From a virus: a stretch of 21,823 nt of DNA. The notes under the pieces are model-generated. The model worked only from the letters and a program-made list of their open reading frames with translations. It searched no databases and was not told where the DNA came from. Positions 1-6,338 of the stretch are shown here, piece by piece. Made by a program: the position numbers and the translations under genes. Numbering within the stretch: the stretch's first letter is position 1; each line of letters starts with the position of its first letter. Where the stretch lies: IMG/VR virus record IMGVR_UViG_3300009551_000124, positions 1 through 21,823 of that record; one strand, given 5' to 3'.

Positions 1-954
1 AACGATCCGAAGGCATTCGGTCAGTTCCTCAAGTACAAGGGTAAGATGCATAACTACTCTTGGAACAATACGATGCTTATCCTGATCGATGCATGGATTC
101 GTGAGACTGAGGCACGGCTGGCTCTTGAGCAGTGCACTGACCCGGACGAAGAGGCTGCTCTCAGGCATGAGCTAGAGCTTTGGGAAACCGGCGGTGTCAT
201 CACTATGGGCTACCGTGGATGGCAGGGTGTCGGTAGGCAGGTTCGCAAAGGTTCCAAGGCAATCGCGCTGTTCAAACCGGTGTTGGTTAAGGACTTGGAC
301 GCTGAACCTCTCCCGAACGGTAAGCCTCGACTCAAGTGTGTCGGGTTTGAGATCATTCATAAGACATTCCACATTCAGGATACGGATGGCCCGGAGTATG
401 ACACGCCGACGCCTAAGCCGATGCATGACACCGATGACAACATCGAGAACAGTAAGAACCTGTGTCGGTGGCTTAGTCGCACGGCTCTCGATGACTTCGG
501 CGTACCCAAGATCATGCGGGACGCTAAGAGCGACCGACTGCTAGGACAGGCACAGGGTTGTATGCTGCCTAAGACACAGACCATTACCCGTGACGGCGAG
601 AAGGTGACGCTATACGAGAACACCATCATCGTATCAAGCAAGCTGTCATACGCTCAGGCAGCTAAGACACTCACTCATGAGATTGCTCATGTGGTGGCCG
701 AACACGGCAAAGTGACCAACTATCAGTCCGATGCTCAGGCGCGAGCAGCGTGTGAGACAATCGCTGAGGGTGCGGCCTACGTTGTAATGGCACACTATGG
801 ATACGATACCAACGACTACACGGTGCCTTACATTGCCGGGTGGGCAAAAGACACGGCAGTAGTCAAGCAGGTAATCAAGGATATCTCCGACGTTGCCAAG
901 GCGATCATCGATAAGGTCGATGCCCGCATGAACCCCGCTAAGAAGGATGCATAA
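1..954 (+). CDS. ArdC-like antirestriction protein (5' end outside window)
   Basis: The reading frame is open from base 1, and the 15 residues before the first ATG (position 46) already fit the family, so the gene is cut by the window edge. The N-terminal part has the ArdC ssDNA-binding pattern: YSWNN near the visible start, then GYRGWQGVGRQVRKGSKAI at about bases 208-267. The C-terminal part is a zincin: HEIAH (bases 676-690) with a downstream ETIAEGAAYVV helix giving the third metal ligand, then YIAGW. ArdC proteins of plasmids and phages bind ssDNA and protect incoming DNA from restriction, so a role soon after DNA entry is likely. The family assignment is firm; activity against a particular restriction system is inferred. 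The next gene starts directly after the stop. Confidence 0.88.
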   Translation, partial: NDPKAFGQFLKYKGKMHNYSWNNTMLILIDAWIRETEARLALEQCTDPDEEAALRHELELWETGGVITMGYRGWQGVGRQVRKGSKAIALFKPVLVKDLDAEPLPNGKPRLKCVGFEIIHKTFHIQDTDGPEYDTPTPKPMHDTDDNIENSKNLCRWLSRTALDDFGVPKIMRDAKSDRLLGQAQGCMLPKTQTITRDGEKVTLYENTIIVSSKLSYAQAAKTLTHEIAHVVAEHGKVTNYQSDAQARAACETIAEGAAYVVMAHYGYDTNDYTVPYIAGWAKDTAVVKQVIKDISDVAKAIIDKVDARMNPAKKDA

Positions 955-1131
955 ATGCCCGCATATGTAACACTTATTGAGGATGGTAACGGCGATCTAG
1001 TCGATATCATGTACTACTGCGCCTGGCATAAACCTGATGACGTGTTGCCGTGGCCCGGTTACGATTGGCCCGGTTATGATGTTCACTGTGAGGTATGTGG
1101 TGACCTAATCCATAAAGGGGATGAATCATGA
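955..1131 (+). CDS. 58-aa putative zinc-finger protein
   Basis: ATG follows the upstream TAA with no gap, and the stop overlaps the next start as ATGA, so this is one link in a translationally coupled chain. Two cysteine/histidine pairs, C22-x2-H25 and C45-x2-C48, could hold one zinc ion. Between them is a perfect five-residue tandem repeat, WPGYD-WPGYD (bases 1051-1080). The function is unknown; a small nucleic-acid- or protein-binding zinc finger is the simplest reading. Confidence 0.72.
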   Translation: MPAYVTLIEDGNGDLVDIMYYCAWHKPDDVLPWPGYDWPGYDVHCEVCGDLIHKGDES

Positions 1132-1382
1132 TAACGCTGGAAAGACTCAAGACGTTGGTAAGGGGTGACGTGATTTGCGTACCTCGCATCGGTCGGCCTG
1201 ATGCACAGTGGCGCGTCAATGGTATGGTAAAAACGTGGAAGCGCGACCCCTCTAGAGTGCACGTACCCGTCAAGTTTGGACTGTACTCATACGATGCAGT
1301 CACAGAGCAAGAGCTAGACTACTTGAATAAGGTAGGCGCATACATTCGATCTAACGTAAGTGGTTGTCGTGAGACTGATTAG
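1128..1382 (+). CDS. Small hypothetical protein, 84 aa
   Basis: It starts at the ATGA overlap with the upstream zinc-finger gene. The protein opens with a short amphipathic stretch and then has a beta-rich look (GDVICVPRIG, QWRVNGMVKTW, VHVPVKFGLYSYDAV), suggesting a small SH3- or OB-like barrel, though no family is recognised. There is no signal peptide or membrane segment. Its end overlaps the start of the next, secreted, protein. Confidence 0.72.
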   Translation: MITLERLKTLVRGDVICVPRIGRPDAQWRVNGMVKTWKRDPSRVHVPVKFGLYSYDAVTEQELDYLNKVGAYIRSNVSGCRETD

Positions 1383-1626
1383 CTACATTGCAATCGCTAT
1401 GTGTTTGATCGCTGGCACACGCGTCTATGACGCCTACGCTGGCAACACTTCACCACGCTACACTCCACGTGAGCTAGTCAAGATTCGCTCACATGAATGT
1501 CGCACGGAAGATAGTTTCATGTTTGTACCCGCTCGCAGGATCAAAGCAGGGGTAAGCTGGCCTGCCGGGTCACATGATGTTGTCTACTGTGTGCAAATCG
1601 ACAATGCCTACAAGGCAGGAAGGTAA
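1369..1626 (+). CDS. Small secreted protein with signal peptide, 85 aa
   Basis: Start chosen at GTG 1369, giving VRLISYIAIAMCLIAG: a short basic n-region, a hydrophobic core of about 14 residues and an AYA|G signal-peptidase site near residue 25. An in-frame GTG at 1360 would add VVV and is also possible; neither has a strong Shine-Dalgarno. The mature part has two cysteines (in HECRTED and VVYCVQ) that could form a disulfide outside the membrane. It overlaps the upstream gene by 14 bases. Function not recognised. A small exported phage protein could act at the cell envelope, but this is inference. Confidence 0.66.
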   Translation: MRLISYIAIAMCLIAGTRVYDAYAGNTSPRYTPRELVKIRSHECRTEDSFMFVPARRIKAGVSWPAGSHDVVYCVQIDNAYKAGR

Positions 1627-1628
1627 AC

Positions 1629-1817
1629 ATGGATAACGCAGCGGAAATCATCTTCGGACGTGACTGGATGCTAGGTACTGAGCGCGTACGGATTCGCACT
1701 ATTGAGCCTGCACCACCTAATGCTAACCCGGAGTATTCTGGCCCTCGCGCTGAGGTTATAAACACTGAGGGTATCTTCTACTACGTTATGCTTCACGCAC
1801 TGACGGAGGCTAAGTAA
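1629..1817 (+). CDS. Small hypothetical protein, 62 aa
   Basis: A good Shine-Dalgarno (AGGAAGG, about 1617-1623) lies just before ATG 1629, two bases after the previous stop. The stop overlaps the next ATG as TAATG. The protein has an acidic start and central strands (ERVRIRTIEPAPP), with no cysteine motif, membrane segment or known domain. One of the array of small early genes. Confidence 0.68.
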   Translation: MDNAAEIIFGRDWMLGTERVRIRTIEPAPPNANPEYSGPRAEVINTEGIFYYVMLHALTEAK

Positions 1818-2008
1818 TGGATAACACGATGGGTATTATGTGGCTTGTGACGGTAGGTAATGCACACTTTATCTGTAATGCATTCCACCGTGAAACAGCC
1901 AAGCAGCTAGCAGCGCATTGGTTCGCTGGCGATCCTGACAAGTACATTGTCACTCCACTAACTAAGGAAGGCGATCGCGTACATGTTGCGGTCACGGTAT
2001 CAGCATGA
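1817..2008 (+). CDS. Small hypothetical protein, 63 aa (possible member of a local small-protein family)
   Basis: Starts in the TAATG overlap with the previous stop and ends in an ATGA overlap with the next start. The layout is a hydrophobic strand (MWLVTVG), a strand/loop, a helix (RETAKQLAAHWFA) and a closing strand with YIVTPL. A similar pattern, an Ala-rich helix followed by an aromatic residue and a strand ending near P-L, appears in the proteins at 2654-2893, 3186-3404 and 7348-7569. They may be diverged copies. No function can be assigned. Confidence 0.68.
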   Translation: MDNTMGIMWLVTVGNAHFICNAFHRETAKQLAAHWFAGDPDKYIVTPLTKEGDRVHVAVTVSA

Positions 2009-2211
2009 CTAAGGCTGGGTATGAGCAGCTAGCCGATGAATTGGCTATCGAGCGCAAAGATATTATGCGCTTAATCCCACACGACGATATGCTGTATGGG
2101 TTTGAAAAGTGCATGAACACAGTAGCCGATGCGCTCAAGCGCGATAACTCAAACTTCGACAAGATGCGCTTTATTAGCGCCGTAAGGAACAGGAGTACAA
2201 ATGACTCGTAA
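2005..2211 (+). CDS. Small helical hypothetical protein, 68 aa
   Basis: ATGA-coupled to the upstream gene. The sequence is charged and helical (QLADELAIERKDIMRLI, FEKCMNTVADALKRD), with no zinc or membrane signature. Its last codons contain the Shine-Dalgarno (AGGAACAGGAG) of the next gene, which starts 10 bases before this stop. No family recognised. Confidence 0.66.
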   Translation: MTKAGYEQLADELAIERKDIMRLIPHDDMLYGFEKCMNTVADALKRDNSNFDKMRFISAVRNRSTNDS

Positions 2212-2470
2212 GGTATTCATCGTCAACAATATGACCGGTACCAAGTCGCTGACGGTCGTGACCACTACCGACGTAGCCCGTTACATCGACTGGCACGAAG
2301 AGGCTGAGATGTTCACACCGATCATCGTCGGCAACCTTGGACTTGAGGCTACTGAGTGCGAAGGTCTGTGGATCGGTGACTTGGATGATCGCATGTTCGA
2401 CGCTGACAAGCGTAAAACTGAGGTACATGGTACGGCCCGATTTTGGGCAGAAAGGCGATATGTAGCATGA
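2201..2470 (+). CDS. Small hypothetical protein, 89 aa
   Basis: ATG 2201 is preceded by a strong AGGAACAGGAG ribosome site. The protein begins with a strand (KVFIVNNMTGTKSLTVVTTT), followed by DVARYIDWHEEAEMF and strand IIVGNLGL. The VARYI helix also occurs in the 79-aa protein at 2654-2893 (QTVARYINVNN), hinting that the two are diverged paralogs. The second half is acidic. The stop overlaps the next start (ATGA at 2467). Confidence 0.7.
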   Translation: MTRKVFIVNNMTGTKSLTVVTTTDVARYIDWHEEAEMFTPIIVGNLGLEATECEGLWIGDLDDRMFDADKRKTEVHGTARFWAERRYVA

Positions 2471-2664
2471 GCGTACATACACTGTTTACCCTACAAATCG
2501 ACATTGGCAATGATGCAATGCTGTCTAACGCCGACGTGGTTGAGGCTTTGGCTAATGTTAGTAACCGTGTGGCTGAGGGATGCCAGAGCGGCGTCATCCG
2601 TGACGTAAATGGTAACGACGTTGGCACGTTCGCACACCTAGCAGTGAGGGAGCATGATGCGTAA
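2467..2664 (+). CDS. Small hypothetical protein, 65 aa
   Basis: Start placed at ATG 2467, which overlaps the previous TGA. An in-frame ATG at 2443 would run deep into the upstream gene and has no better ribosome site. The sequence has one helix (SNADVVEALANVSNRVAEG) and a short hairpin-like end (GVIRDVNGNDVGTFA) of the D-x-N-G-N-x-V-G type often seen in small phage proteins. No catalytic or metal motif is visible. Confidence 0.7.
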   Translation: MSVHTLFTLQIDIGNDAMLSNADVVEALANVSNRVAEGCQSGVIRDVNGNDVGTFAHLAVREHDA

Positions 2665-2893
2665 CCCCAAGCGGCGGTTCCTAGTCTGCTATATCGACCC
2701 TAATACCGGTCGTGAGCGGATTGGAAGTGGCCCACATGCACAGACGGTAGCGCGTTACATTAACGTGAATAATGTGATTCGCTACTTTCTTTCACAGGAT
2801 CACTTCCCTGCTGGTCAGTACAACATCTACCCGTGGCCCGAGGGGTCAAGGCCACTCACAGCATACAAGCGCACAGCATACAAGAGAGTGTGA
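2654..2893 (+). CDS. Small basic hypothetical protein, 79 aa
   Basis: ATGATG at 2654/2657 follows a GAGGGAG ribosome site; either ATG could be used. It is a basic protein with strand RRFLVCYIDPNTG, helix QTVARYINVNNVIRYF and the end YNIYPWPEG. The C-terminus carries a perfect tandem TAYKR-TAYKR repeat, from a 15-base duplication (copies at about 2857-2869 and 2872-2884). Similarity to the proteins at 1817 and 2201 is suspected by layout only. Confidence 0.7.
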   Translation: MMRNPKRRFLVCYIDPNTGRERIGSGPHAQTVARYINVNNVIRYFLSQDHFPAGQYNIYPWPEGSRPLTAYKRTAYKRV

Positions 2894-2894
2894 C

Positions 2895-3182
2895 ATGAAA
2901 AAGCGGACAGTTGATATCAGGATTGGTGCCGATACCTACAGGTTTGTGTTTCCGTATCGTTATGACAATCAACGCCCATGTATCCTAATTTTTCGGCGCG
3001 GCCCGAACGGTAGTCCCGCAGGCTATGGCCCGAAGGGGTTTCCCAAGTGGATGATGCATCACGGCTGGGGCAGCGTTCATGTATGGTTGCCTTGGGTGCC
3101 GTGGCGTGTCGCATACAAGTATCGTCGGTTCGGCATGATGCGTCTGTATCGTGCTAGCCAAAACTTCTATGGAGTGAGGTAA
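2895..3182 (+). CDS. Small basic, aromatic-rich hypothetical protein, 95 aa
   Basis: Begins one base after the previous stop, with a weak AGAGAG ribosome site. Rich in Arg, Lys, Trp, Tyr and Gly (GYGPKGFPKWMMHHGWG, HVWLPWVPWRVAYKYRR), so strongly basic. The central aromatic stretch could look hydrophobic but is interrupted by charge, so I do not call a membrane segment. No known family; nucleic-acid binding is possible from charge alone. Confidence 0.68.
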   Translation: MKKRTVDIRIGADTYRFVFPYRYDNQRPCILIFRRGPNGSPAGYGPKGFPKWMMHHGWGSVHVWLPWVPWRVAYKYRRFGMMRLYRASQNFYGVR

Positions 3183-3185
3183 AAC

Positions 3186-3404
3186 ATGAGTATGGTCAAG
3201 GCACATATCTACAAGTGTGTTGGTAAGGACGCTGCCGGTCAGGTGGTGGTACGTGTCGATATTGTATCCAATGGCCCGATGCACGCTGCTCGATGCGCTG
3301 ACAAGTGGGCAAAGCAGTTTGATAAGGGATATGTCACATTCAACCCGCTGGAATGCAAGCGTCAGGCTGGCAACAACAATCTGTATCTGGACTGGCCTGA
3401 ATGA
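3186..3404 (+). CDS. Small hypothetical protein, 72 aa
   Basis: ATG 3186 lies after a GGAGTGAGG ribosome site. Two strands (KAHIYKCVGK, GQVVVRVDIVSNG), then helix HAARCADKWAKQF and strand GYVTFNPLE. The helix-plus-strand end resembles the proteins at 1817 (HWFAGDPDKYIVTPL) and 7348 (ANKYRAQYNTDEYSIAIM). The stop overlaps the next ATG. Function unknown. Confidence 0.7.
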   Translation: MSMVKAHIYKCVGKDAAGQVVVRVDIVSNGPMHAARCADKWAKQFDKGYVTFNPLECKRQAGNNNLYLDWPE

Positions 3405-3541
3405 TCGCTAAGGATTACAAGTGGTCTGCCAATGAACGCCTGTGGCTGGAAGAGCACGGCATTACACCTGATACGTACATTGGTGCTAAGATCGTGCTGC
3501 CCAAGGCGCGACGGACACGGCCTATCAAAGCTAAGAAGTAA
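3401..3541 (+). CDS. Small basic protein, 46 aa
   Basis: ATGA-coupled to the previous gene, ending with a TAATG overlap to the next. The N-terminal half reads like a short helix (YKWSANERLWLEEHGI) and the C-terminal half is a basic tail (KARRTRPIKAKK). This could be a tiny DNA- or RNA-binding protein, but no family is recognised. The double coupling on both sides supports it as a real gene. Confidence 0.62.
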   Translation: MIAKDYKWSANERLWLEEHGITPDTYIGAKIVLPKARRTRPIKAKK

Positions 3542-3600
3542 TGCGGGTAGTCTGGATCATCGGATTCATTCTGCTATACGCACTAGCACACGCACACTAG
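3541..3600 (+). CDS. 19-aa membrane micropeptide
   Basis: The ATG shares a base with the upstream TAA. The product MRVVWIIGFILLYALAHAH has one basic residue and then about 14 hydrophobic residues, enough for a single membrane helix. No separate ribosome site is obvious, so translation would depend on re-initiation from the upstream gene. Two similar membrane peptides occur at 4752-4838 and 21284-21397. Confidence 0.45.
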   Translation: MRVVWIIGFILLYALAHAH

Positions 3601-3610
3601 GGGAGGTAAA

Positions 3611-3814
3611 GTGGACAAGGATGATTTGGTTACGCCACGTGATGGTATGATCTACGCGTTCCAGTTGACCGCTATCATGTGTGGTAATATCGTGGAGCAA
3701 ATCAACCACGCACCGACGACCAACACAGACTACGAGAAGGGTTTGAAAGACGGTGCTATCTCAGTGCTCGATCAAATCCAGAAGGTCATCAATAGGGCAT
3801 TGGAGGATGCATGA
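3611..3814 (+). CDS. Small helical hypothetical protein, 67 aa
   Basis: GTG 3611 follows a GGGAGG ribosome site (3601-3606). Two helices are likely: DGMIYAFQLTAIMCGNIVEQI and YEKGLKDGAISVLDQIQKVINRALE. No metal site or membrane segment. The stop overlaps the next ATG, and the GGAGG in its last codons serves the following 26-aa ORF. Confidence 0.7.
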   Translation: MDKDDLVTPRDGMIYAFQLTAIMCGNIVEQINHAPTTNTDYEKGLKDGAISVLDQIQKVINRALEDA

Positions 3815-3891
3815 AACTTTGGTCATACATTAAGTTTTGGTGTTACTACGCACCACGCGAGTTGTGCCGACACTATCGTGCGACACGATAA
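3811..3891 (+). CDS. 26-aa basic micropeptide
   Basis: ATGA overlap with the previous stop plus a GGAGG ribosome site at about 3801-3805, an initiation context as good as that of larger neighbours. The product is MKLWSYIKFWCYYAPRELC followed by a basic tail; aromatic and basic, possibly membrane-surface bound. Short enough that a chance reading frame cannot be excluded. Confidence 0.42.
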   Translation: MKLWSYIKFWCYYAPRELCRHYRATR

Positions 3892-4030
3892 ACAGACACC
3901 GGTGAAGAAGATCCCGATACTTAGTTATCGTGTACAGAAGTGGCTTTACGAGAATGATCGTACACATCTTGCAAGCTACTCGCCCGGATACACCGGACAA
4001 AAAACCCCCAACCACAGGAGCATCATATGA
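3878..4030 (+). CDS. Possible 50-aa protein upstream of the DUF2786 gene
   Basis: A frame from GTG 3878 (or GTG 3902) runs to TGA 4030 and overlaps the next ATG as ATGA. It would fill the only gap in this array. The ribosome site is poor, and the last third is made of the C-tract/ACAGGAG leader block, so the frame may be accidental. The predicted product is basic, with IPILSYRVQKWLYENDRTH in the middle; no family is recognised. Confidence 0.33.
   Translation: MRHDKQTPVKKIPILSYRVQKWLYENDRTHLASYSPGYTGQKTPNHRSII
4005..4020 (+). promoter_or_regulatory. C-tract plus Shine-Dalgarno leader block, copy 1
   Basis: CCCCCAACCACAGGAG, six bases before the DUF2786 start. The same 16 bases occur at 14127-14142 before the Sak4 gene, and a close relative at 11274-11287. 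The ACAGGAG half is the ribosome site; the C-tract role is unknown. Confidence 0.6.
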
Positions 4031-4749
4031 CCGTCGATGATAAGATCATTGACAAGATTCAGAAGCTTTTGGCCCATGCCGAAGGCACGGACAATGAGGC
4101 TGAGTCGGCTGCCTTTGTAGAGAAGGCACAGCTACTCATGCAGCAGTACGCTATCGAGCAGGAAATGGTCGATGCATACGAAGCGGTAGGTACCGACACA
4201 CTCGTTACACGTGACGTATTCATTCCGAAGAAGAATCCGCTCACAAACGGCAAGCGCGACTTGCTCAATGCATGTGCGGTCAATAACCGCTGTCGCATGT
4301 GGTACACGGAAGGCACTCACAAGGCTTGCGTAGCAGGCTATGAGTCTGACGTAACCTACGTCATTCTGCTTTACACGCACTTGCTCAATGAGATGGAAAT
4401 GGAGTTGGTATTTGCACAGGGTGAGTCCGGTGTGAGTGGTGGAGGTATCCGTACCTTCAAGGCCAACTTTATCCAGTCATACGCAAGCCGAATCTACAGT
4501 CGGCTGGCAGGCATGAATGAGCGTATCAAGCCGGACGAGTCTACCGATGAGGGTAAGGGTCAGGCACTTGTGCTTGTAGGCCGCAAAGAGGCTGTAGAGA
4601 AGTACGTTGAAACGGTTGTACCGAACCTCAAGAGTGGTGCTGCACGAAACATGAACTATGACGGCTTTGCCCGATCCGCAGGTACCGCCGCTGCCAATGC
4701 TGCTAACATCGCTGGCGCACGTGGACGGACTGAGCGAATTGGAGGGTAA
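4027..4749 (+). CDS. DUF2786 domain protein, 240 aa
   Basis: The N-terminus (residues about 6-45: IDKIQKLLAHAEGTDNEAE, AFVEKAQLLMQQYAIE) is the DUF2786 signature, found in many phage and actinobacterial proteins of unknown role. The rest is alpha-helical, with SYASRIYSRLAGM near the middle and a Gly/Ala-rich basic tail. ATG 4027 has CAGGAG six bases upstream inside a 16-base block shared with the Sak4 leader, suggesting co-regulation with the recombination genes. A DNA-linked function is plausible but unproven. The length agrees with phage members of the family. Confidence 0.82.
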   Translation: MTVDDKIIDKIQKLLAHAEGTDNEAESAAFVEKAQLLMQQYAIEQEMVDAYEAVGTDTLVTRDVFIPKKNPLTNGKRDLLNACAVNNRCRMWYTEGTHKACVAGYESDVTYVILLYTHLLNEMEMELVFAQGESGVSGGGIRTFKANFIQSYASRIYSRLAGMNERIKPDESTDEGKGQALVLVGRKEAVEKYVETVVPNLKSGAARNMNYDGFARSAGTAAANAANIAGARGRTERIGG

Positions 4750-4751
4750 GC

Positions 4752-4838
4752 ATGAAGCTTGTCATATGGCTGCAAATCCTCGCCGTGTGTGCGGTGTTTT
4801 GGTACATCGTCATCGGCCTATCGTTAGGATGGGGGTGA
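4752..4838 (+). CDS. 28-aa membrane micropeptide
   Basis: ATG 4752 follows GGAGGG (4741-4746) and lies two bases after the previous stop. The product starts MKLVIWLQILAVCAVFWYIV and continues hydrophobic to the end: a single membrane helix with a basic start, no extracellular domain. It directly precedes a lipoprotein gene, so both may work at the cell membrane. Confidence 0.5.
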   Translation: MKLVIWLQILAVCAVFWYIVIGLSLGWG

Positions 4839-4842
4839 ACAC

Positions 4843-5145
4843 ATGAAGTATCTACTGGCAACCGTGCTATGCATCGGTGCTGCTGGCTGTGGGTCGGCTG
4901 GTGCAACGAGTACAGTCACGACACCACCTAAGACAGTACATGTCACCAACACAACCACTGCGCTTGGTAATGATGCGTGTCGCAAGGCAATGGAAGAGTT
5001 GATCGACATGAACGGACTTGCACTTGACTCTGCACAAGCTATCTCAAACGGCGACTACTCAAAGGGTAGTGCTAAGCTTGAGAGCTTCACTGCTAAGGCT
5101 AAGGAAGTCAAGCCGCTCGTAGACCTTTGCCGGGCCATTGGCTGA
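4843..5145 (+). CDS. Small lipoprotein, 100 aa
   Basis: The start MKYLLATVLCIGAAGCGS is a lipoprotein signal peptide: basic n-region, hydrophobic core, and a lipobox-like A-A-G-C with Cys16 followed by Gly-Ser. A Thr/Ser-rich linker comes next (about residues 20-41), then a helical domain (CRKAMEELIDMNGLALDSA, AKLESFTAKAKEVKPLVDLC) with two cysteines at its ends that could be disulfide bonded. The mature protein should be tethered outside the membrane. Phage lipoproteins are often superinfection-exclusion factors; whether this one is cannot be seen here. It overlaps the next gene by 8 bases. Confidence 0.75.
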   Translation: MKYLLATVLCIGAAGCGSAGATSTVTTPPKTVHVTNTTTALGNDACRKAMEELIDMNGLALDSAQAISNGDYSKGSAKLESFTAKAKEVKPLVDLCRAIG

Positions 5146-5401
5146 CTTCACAGATCAAGAGATTGATGTGATGCTCATCCGCGATACGCACGGTATACAC
5201 AAGATCAGGCATAGACGCACTGCCACTAAGTGGCGCAAGATGATTCAATATCGTGGACTCTGCCGATGTTGTGGTGCTGACCCGGTTATGATAAGTGTGG
5301 TCAAAGAGCGTGGAGCGCAGAAACGATTATGCCTTGCGTGCTATGAATCCGCTCTAGACCTTTACATGGAGGCCATTCCCGACTACACTCCCTCCCAATG
5401 A
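5138..5401 (+). CDS. Zinc-finger protein, 87 aa
   Basis: A TTG start at 5138 keeps the usual short overlap; the first in-frame ATG is 5171 and is also possible. The core is a basic stretch (HKIRHRRTATKWRKM), then C-R-C-C-G and, 22 residues on, C-L-A-C, a treble-clef or HNH-like zinc site without the HNH catalytic histidines. Probably nucleic-acid binding. The stop overlaps the next start (ATGA at 5398). Confidence 0.66.
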   Translation: MADFTDQEIDVMLIRDTHGIHKIRHRRTATKWRKMIQYRGLCRCCGADPVMISVVKERGAQKRLCLACYESALDLYMEAIPDYTPSQ

Positions 5402-5856
5402 GCGAACCGGTCAGAGAAGTCAACCATTACGATAAGGGCAAGCGTCTTTACGAGGCCATTGACGCACGTGGCGAAATCGACACTGTTGATGATATGCCTG
5501 TCAAGATGTTCACAGGCTCGATCCTCGAGGTTTACAAGAACGTACGCCCTAAGCTGTCCATGAGTGACTATGGACGGCTATTTAGAGGATTGAAGCAGAC
5601 TGGTTCGATTACACTGCTTCAAAAGGGAGCGCGCAACACCAACACGATCATGGCGCTCCATCACCCACCTACTCCCGAGCAGTGGCAAGCCTATGAACGT
5701 AGTCCCTTGACACGCAAGCTTGCGAGTGGTAATCTCAGTAGTGAGCTAGCCGATTTGAGAAAGGAGGTGGAGACATTACGGACACGGCTCAATCAAGTGG
5801 TACAACTGAACGGTCTGCAAGACGCAGGCGAGCAAGAAACACCGACACAAACGTAA
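5398..5856 (+). CDS. Putative DNA-binding protein with C-terminal coiled coil, 152 aa
   Basis: ATGA-coupled to the zinc-finger gene. Residues 1-90 are helical with a beta-hairpin (SITLLQKGARNTNTIMAL), a layout typical of a winged helix (SDYGRLFRGLKQTGSITLL); residues about 112-140 (LSSELADLRKEVETLRTRL) form a clear leucine-zipper coiled coil, so a dimer is likely. A repressor or replication accessory role is possible. A predicted promoter for the next gene (5707-5735) lies inside this coding sequence and carries a palindrome in its spacer, which a dimeric regulator such as this could bind. That link is inference. Confidence 0.68.
   Translation: MSEPVREVNHYDKGKRLYEAIDARGEIDTVDDMPVKMFTGSILEVYKNVRPKLSMSDYGRLFRGLKQTGSITLLQKGARNTNTIMALHHPPTPEQWQAYERSPLTRKLASGNLSSELADLRKEVETLRTRLNQVVQLNGLQDAGEQETPTQT
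5707..5735 (+). promoter_or_regulatory. Predicted sigma70-type promoter with palindromic spacer
   Basis: TTGACA (5707-5712), 17-base spacer, TAATCT (5730-5735). The -35 is a perfect consensus and the -10 fits TANNNT. The spacer begins with the perfect 12-base palindrome CGCAAGCTTGCG (5713-5724), a possible operator. It would drive the 96-aa gene at 5877 from about 5742. It lies inside a coding region. Confidence 0.55.
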
Positions 5857-5876
5857 CGAGTACAAAGGAGAGCAAC

Positions 5877-6167
5877 ATGGCTGAGGCAACTGCAACTTCC
5901 GGCGCGATGACCGATGATGAGGTCGCCGCCCTGCTGAGCACTTCCAAGACGAAGGGTCAGTATTCCGATCTGCTCAAGGCATTCGTTGACTCCGGTGAGC
6001 GTGGTCATCGATACAGCAACACCGATGGTCAGTTTGCTGGTAAGGCGCTGCAGAGCATCAACACCGGCTTCAAGAACGCGGTCAAGGCTGCAGGACTTGA
6101 GGGTCAGGTGCGCGTGATCGGCTCCAAGGACGGCGGATTCGTCGCCCTGGTCAACACCGCCGCGTAG
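5877..6167 (+). CDS. Small, probably highly expressed protein, 96 aa
   Basis: An AAAGGAGAG ribosome site lies a few bases before ATG. The coding sequence uses GC-ending codons (GCC, CTG, GGC, ATC) more than its neighbours, has its own predicted promoter (5707) and is followed by a strong hairpin (6183-6218), so it looks like a stand-alone, abundantly made product. The protein is Ala/Gly-rich: a short disordered start, helices (DEVAALLSTS, YSDLLKAFVDSG, GKALQSINTGFKNAVKAAG) and a beta-hairpin end (VRVIGSKDGGFVALV). Slightly basic, no cysteines. Function unknown; a nucleoid-like or winged DNA-binding protein is one reading. Confidence 0.8.
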   Translation: MAEATATSGAMTDDEVAALLSTSKTKGQYSDLLKAFVDSGERGHRYSNTDGQFAGKALQSINTGFKNAVKAAGLEGQVRVIGSKDGGFVALVNTAA

Positions 6168-6182
6168 GGTAGCGCGACGGGC

Positions 6183-6218
6183 TGAGGGGGTGTCGGCCTT
6201 GCGGCTGGCACCCCCTCA
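6183..6218 (+). terminator. Strong hairpin after the 96-aa gene
   Basis: A 16-bp stem (TGAGGGGGTGTCGGCC paired with 6203-6218, two G-U pairs) with loop TTGC, 15 bases after the stop at 6167. Very stable and GC-rich. No T-run follows, so it would be an actinobacterial-type terminator or an mRNA-stabilising hairpin. Confidence 0.6.
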
Positions 6219-6228
6219 AGCTATCTTG

Positions 6229-6338
6229 GGGGAGAGGCAAGCCGTGTCCGCTGCTCTGTCTCCCCTCGCCGGTGGTACAGGGTGACCGTAACGTGAGTCC
6301 CCTAGACATACGTGAGTCGTATGCCCTGTACCACCGGC
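6229..6338 (+). other. Intergenic inverted-repeat cluster (possible structured RNA or protein-binding region)
   Basis: No gene is seen between 6168 and 6393. Besides the hairpin at 6183, it holds GGGGAGA (6229-6235) paired with TCTCCCC (6259-6265); a perfect 15-bp inverted repeat, GCCGGTGGTACAGGG (6268-6282) with 6324-6338; and inside that a 6-bp hairpin CATACG-TGAGT-CGTATG (6307-6323) stacked directly on the long arm. The 9-mer ACGTGAGTC occurs twice in the loop (6291-6299, 6310-6318). The long stem is followed by CTTTATTC, a weak T-rich tail. It may be a terminator, a structured 5' leader of the lysin-like gene, a small RNA or an origin-like site. Confidence 0.5.

Noticed and set aside
3665-3693. 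TTGACC-17-TATCGT promoter-like pair upstream of the DUF2786 gene
   Set aside because: It lies in the middle of the 67-aa gene, about 330 bases from the DUF2786 start, with no supporting leader signals.
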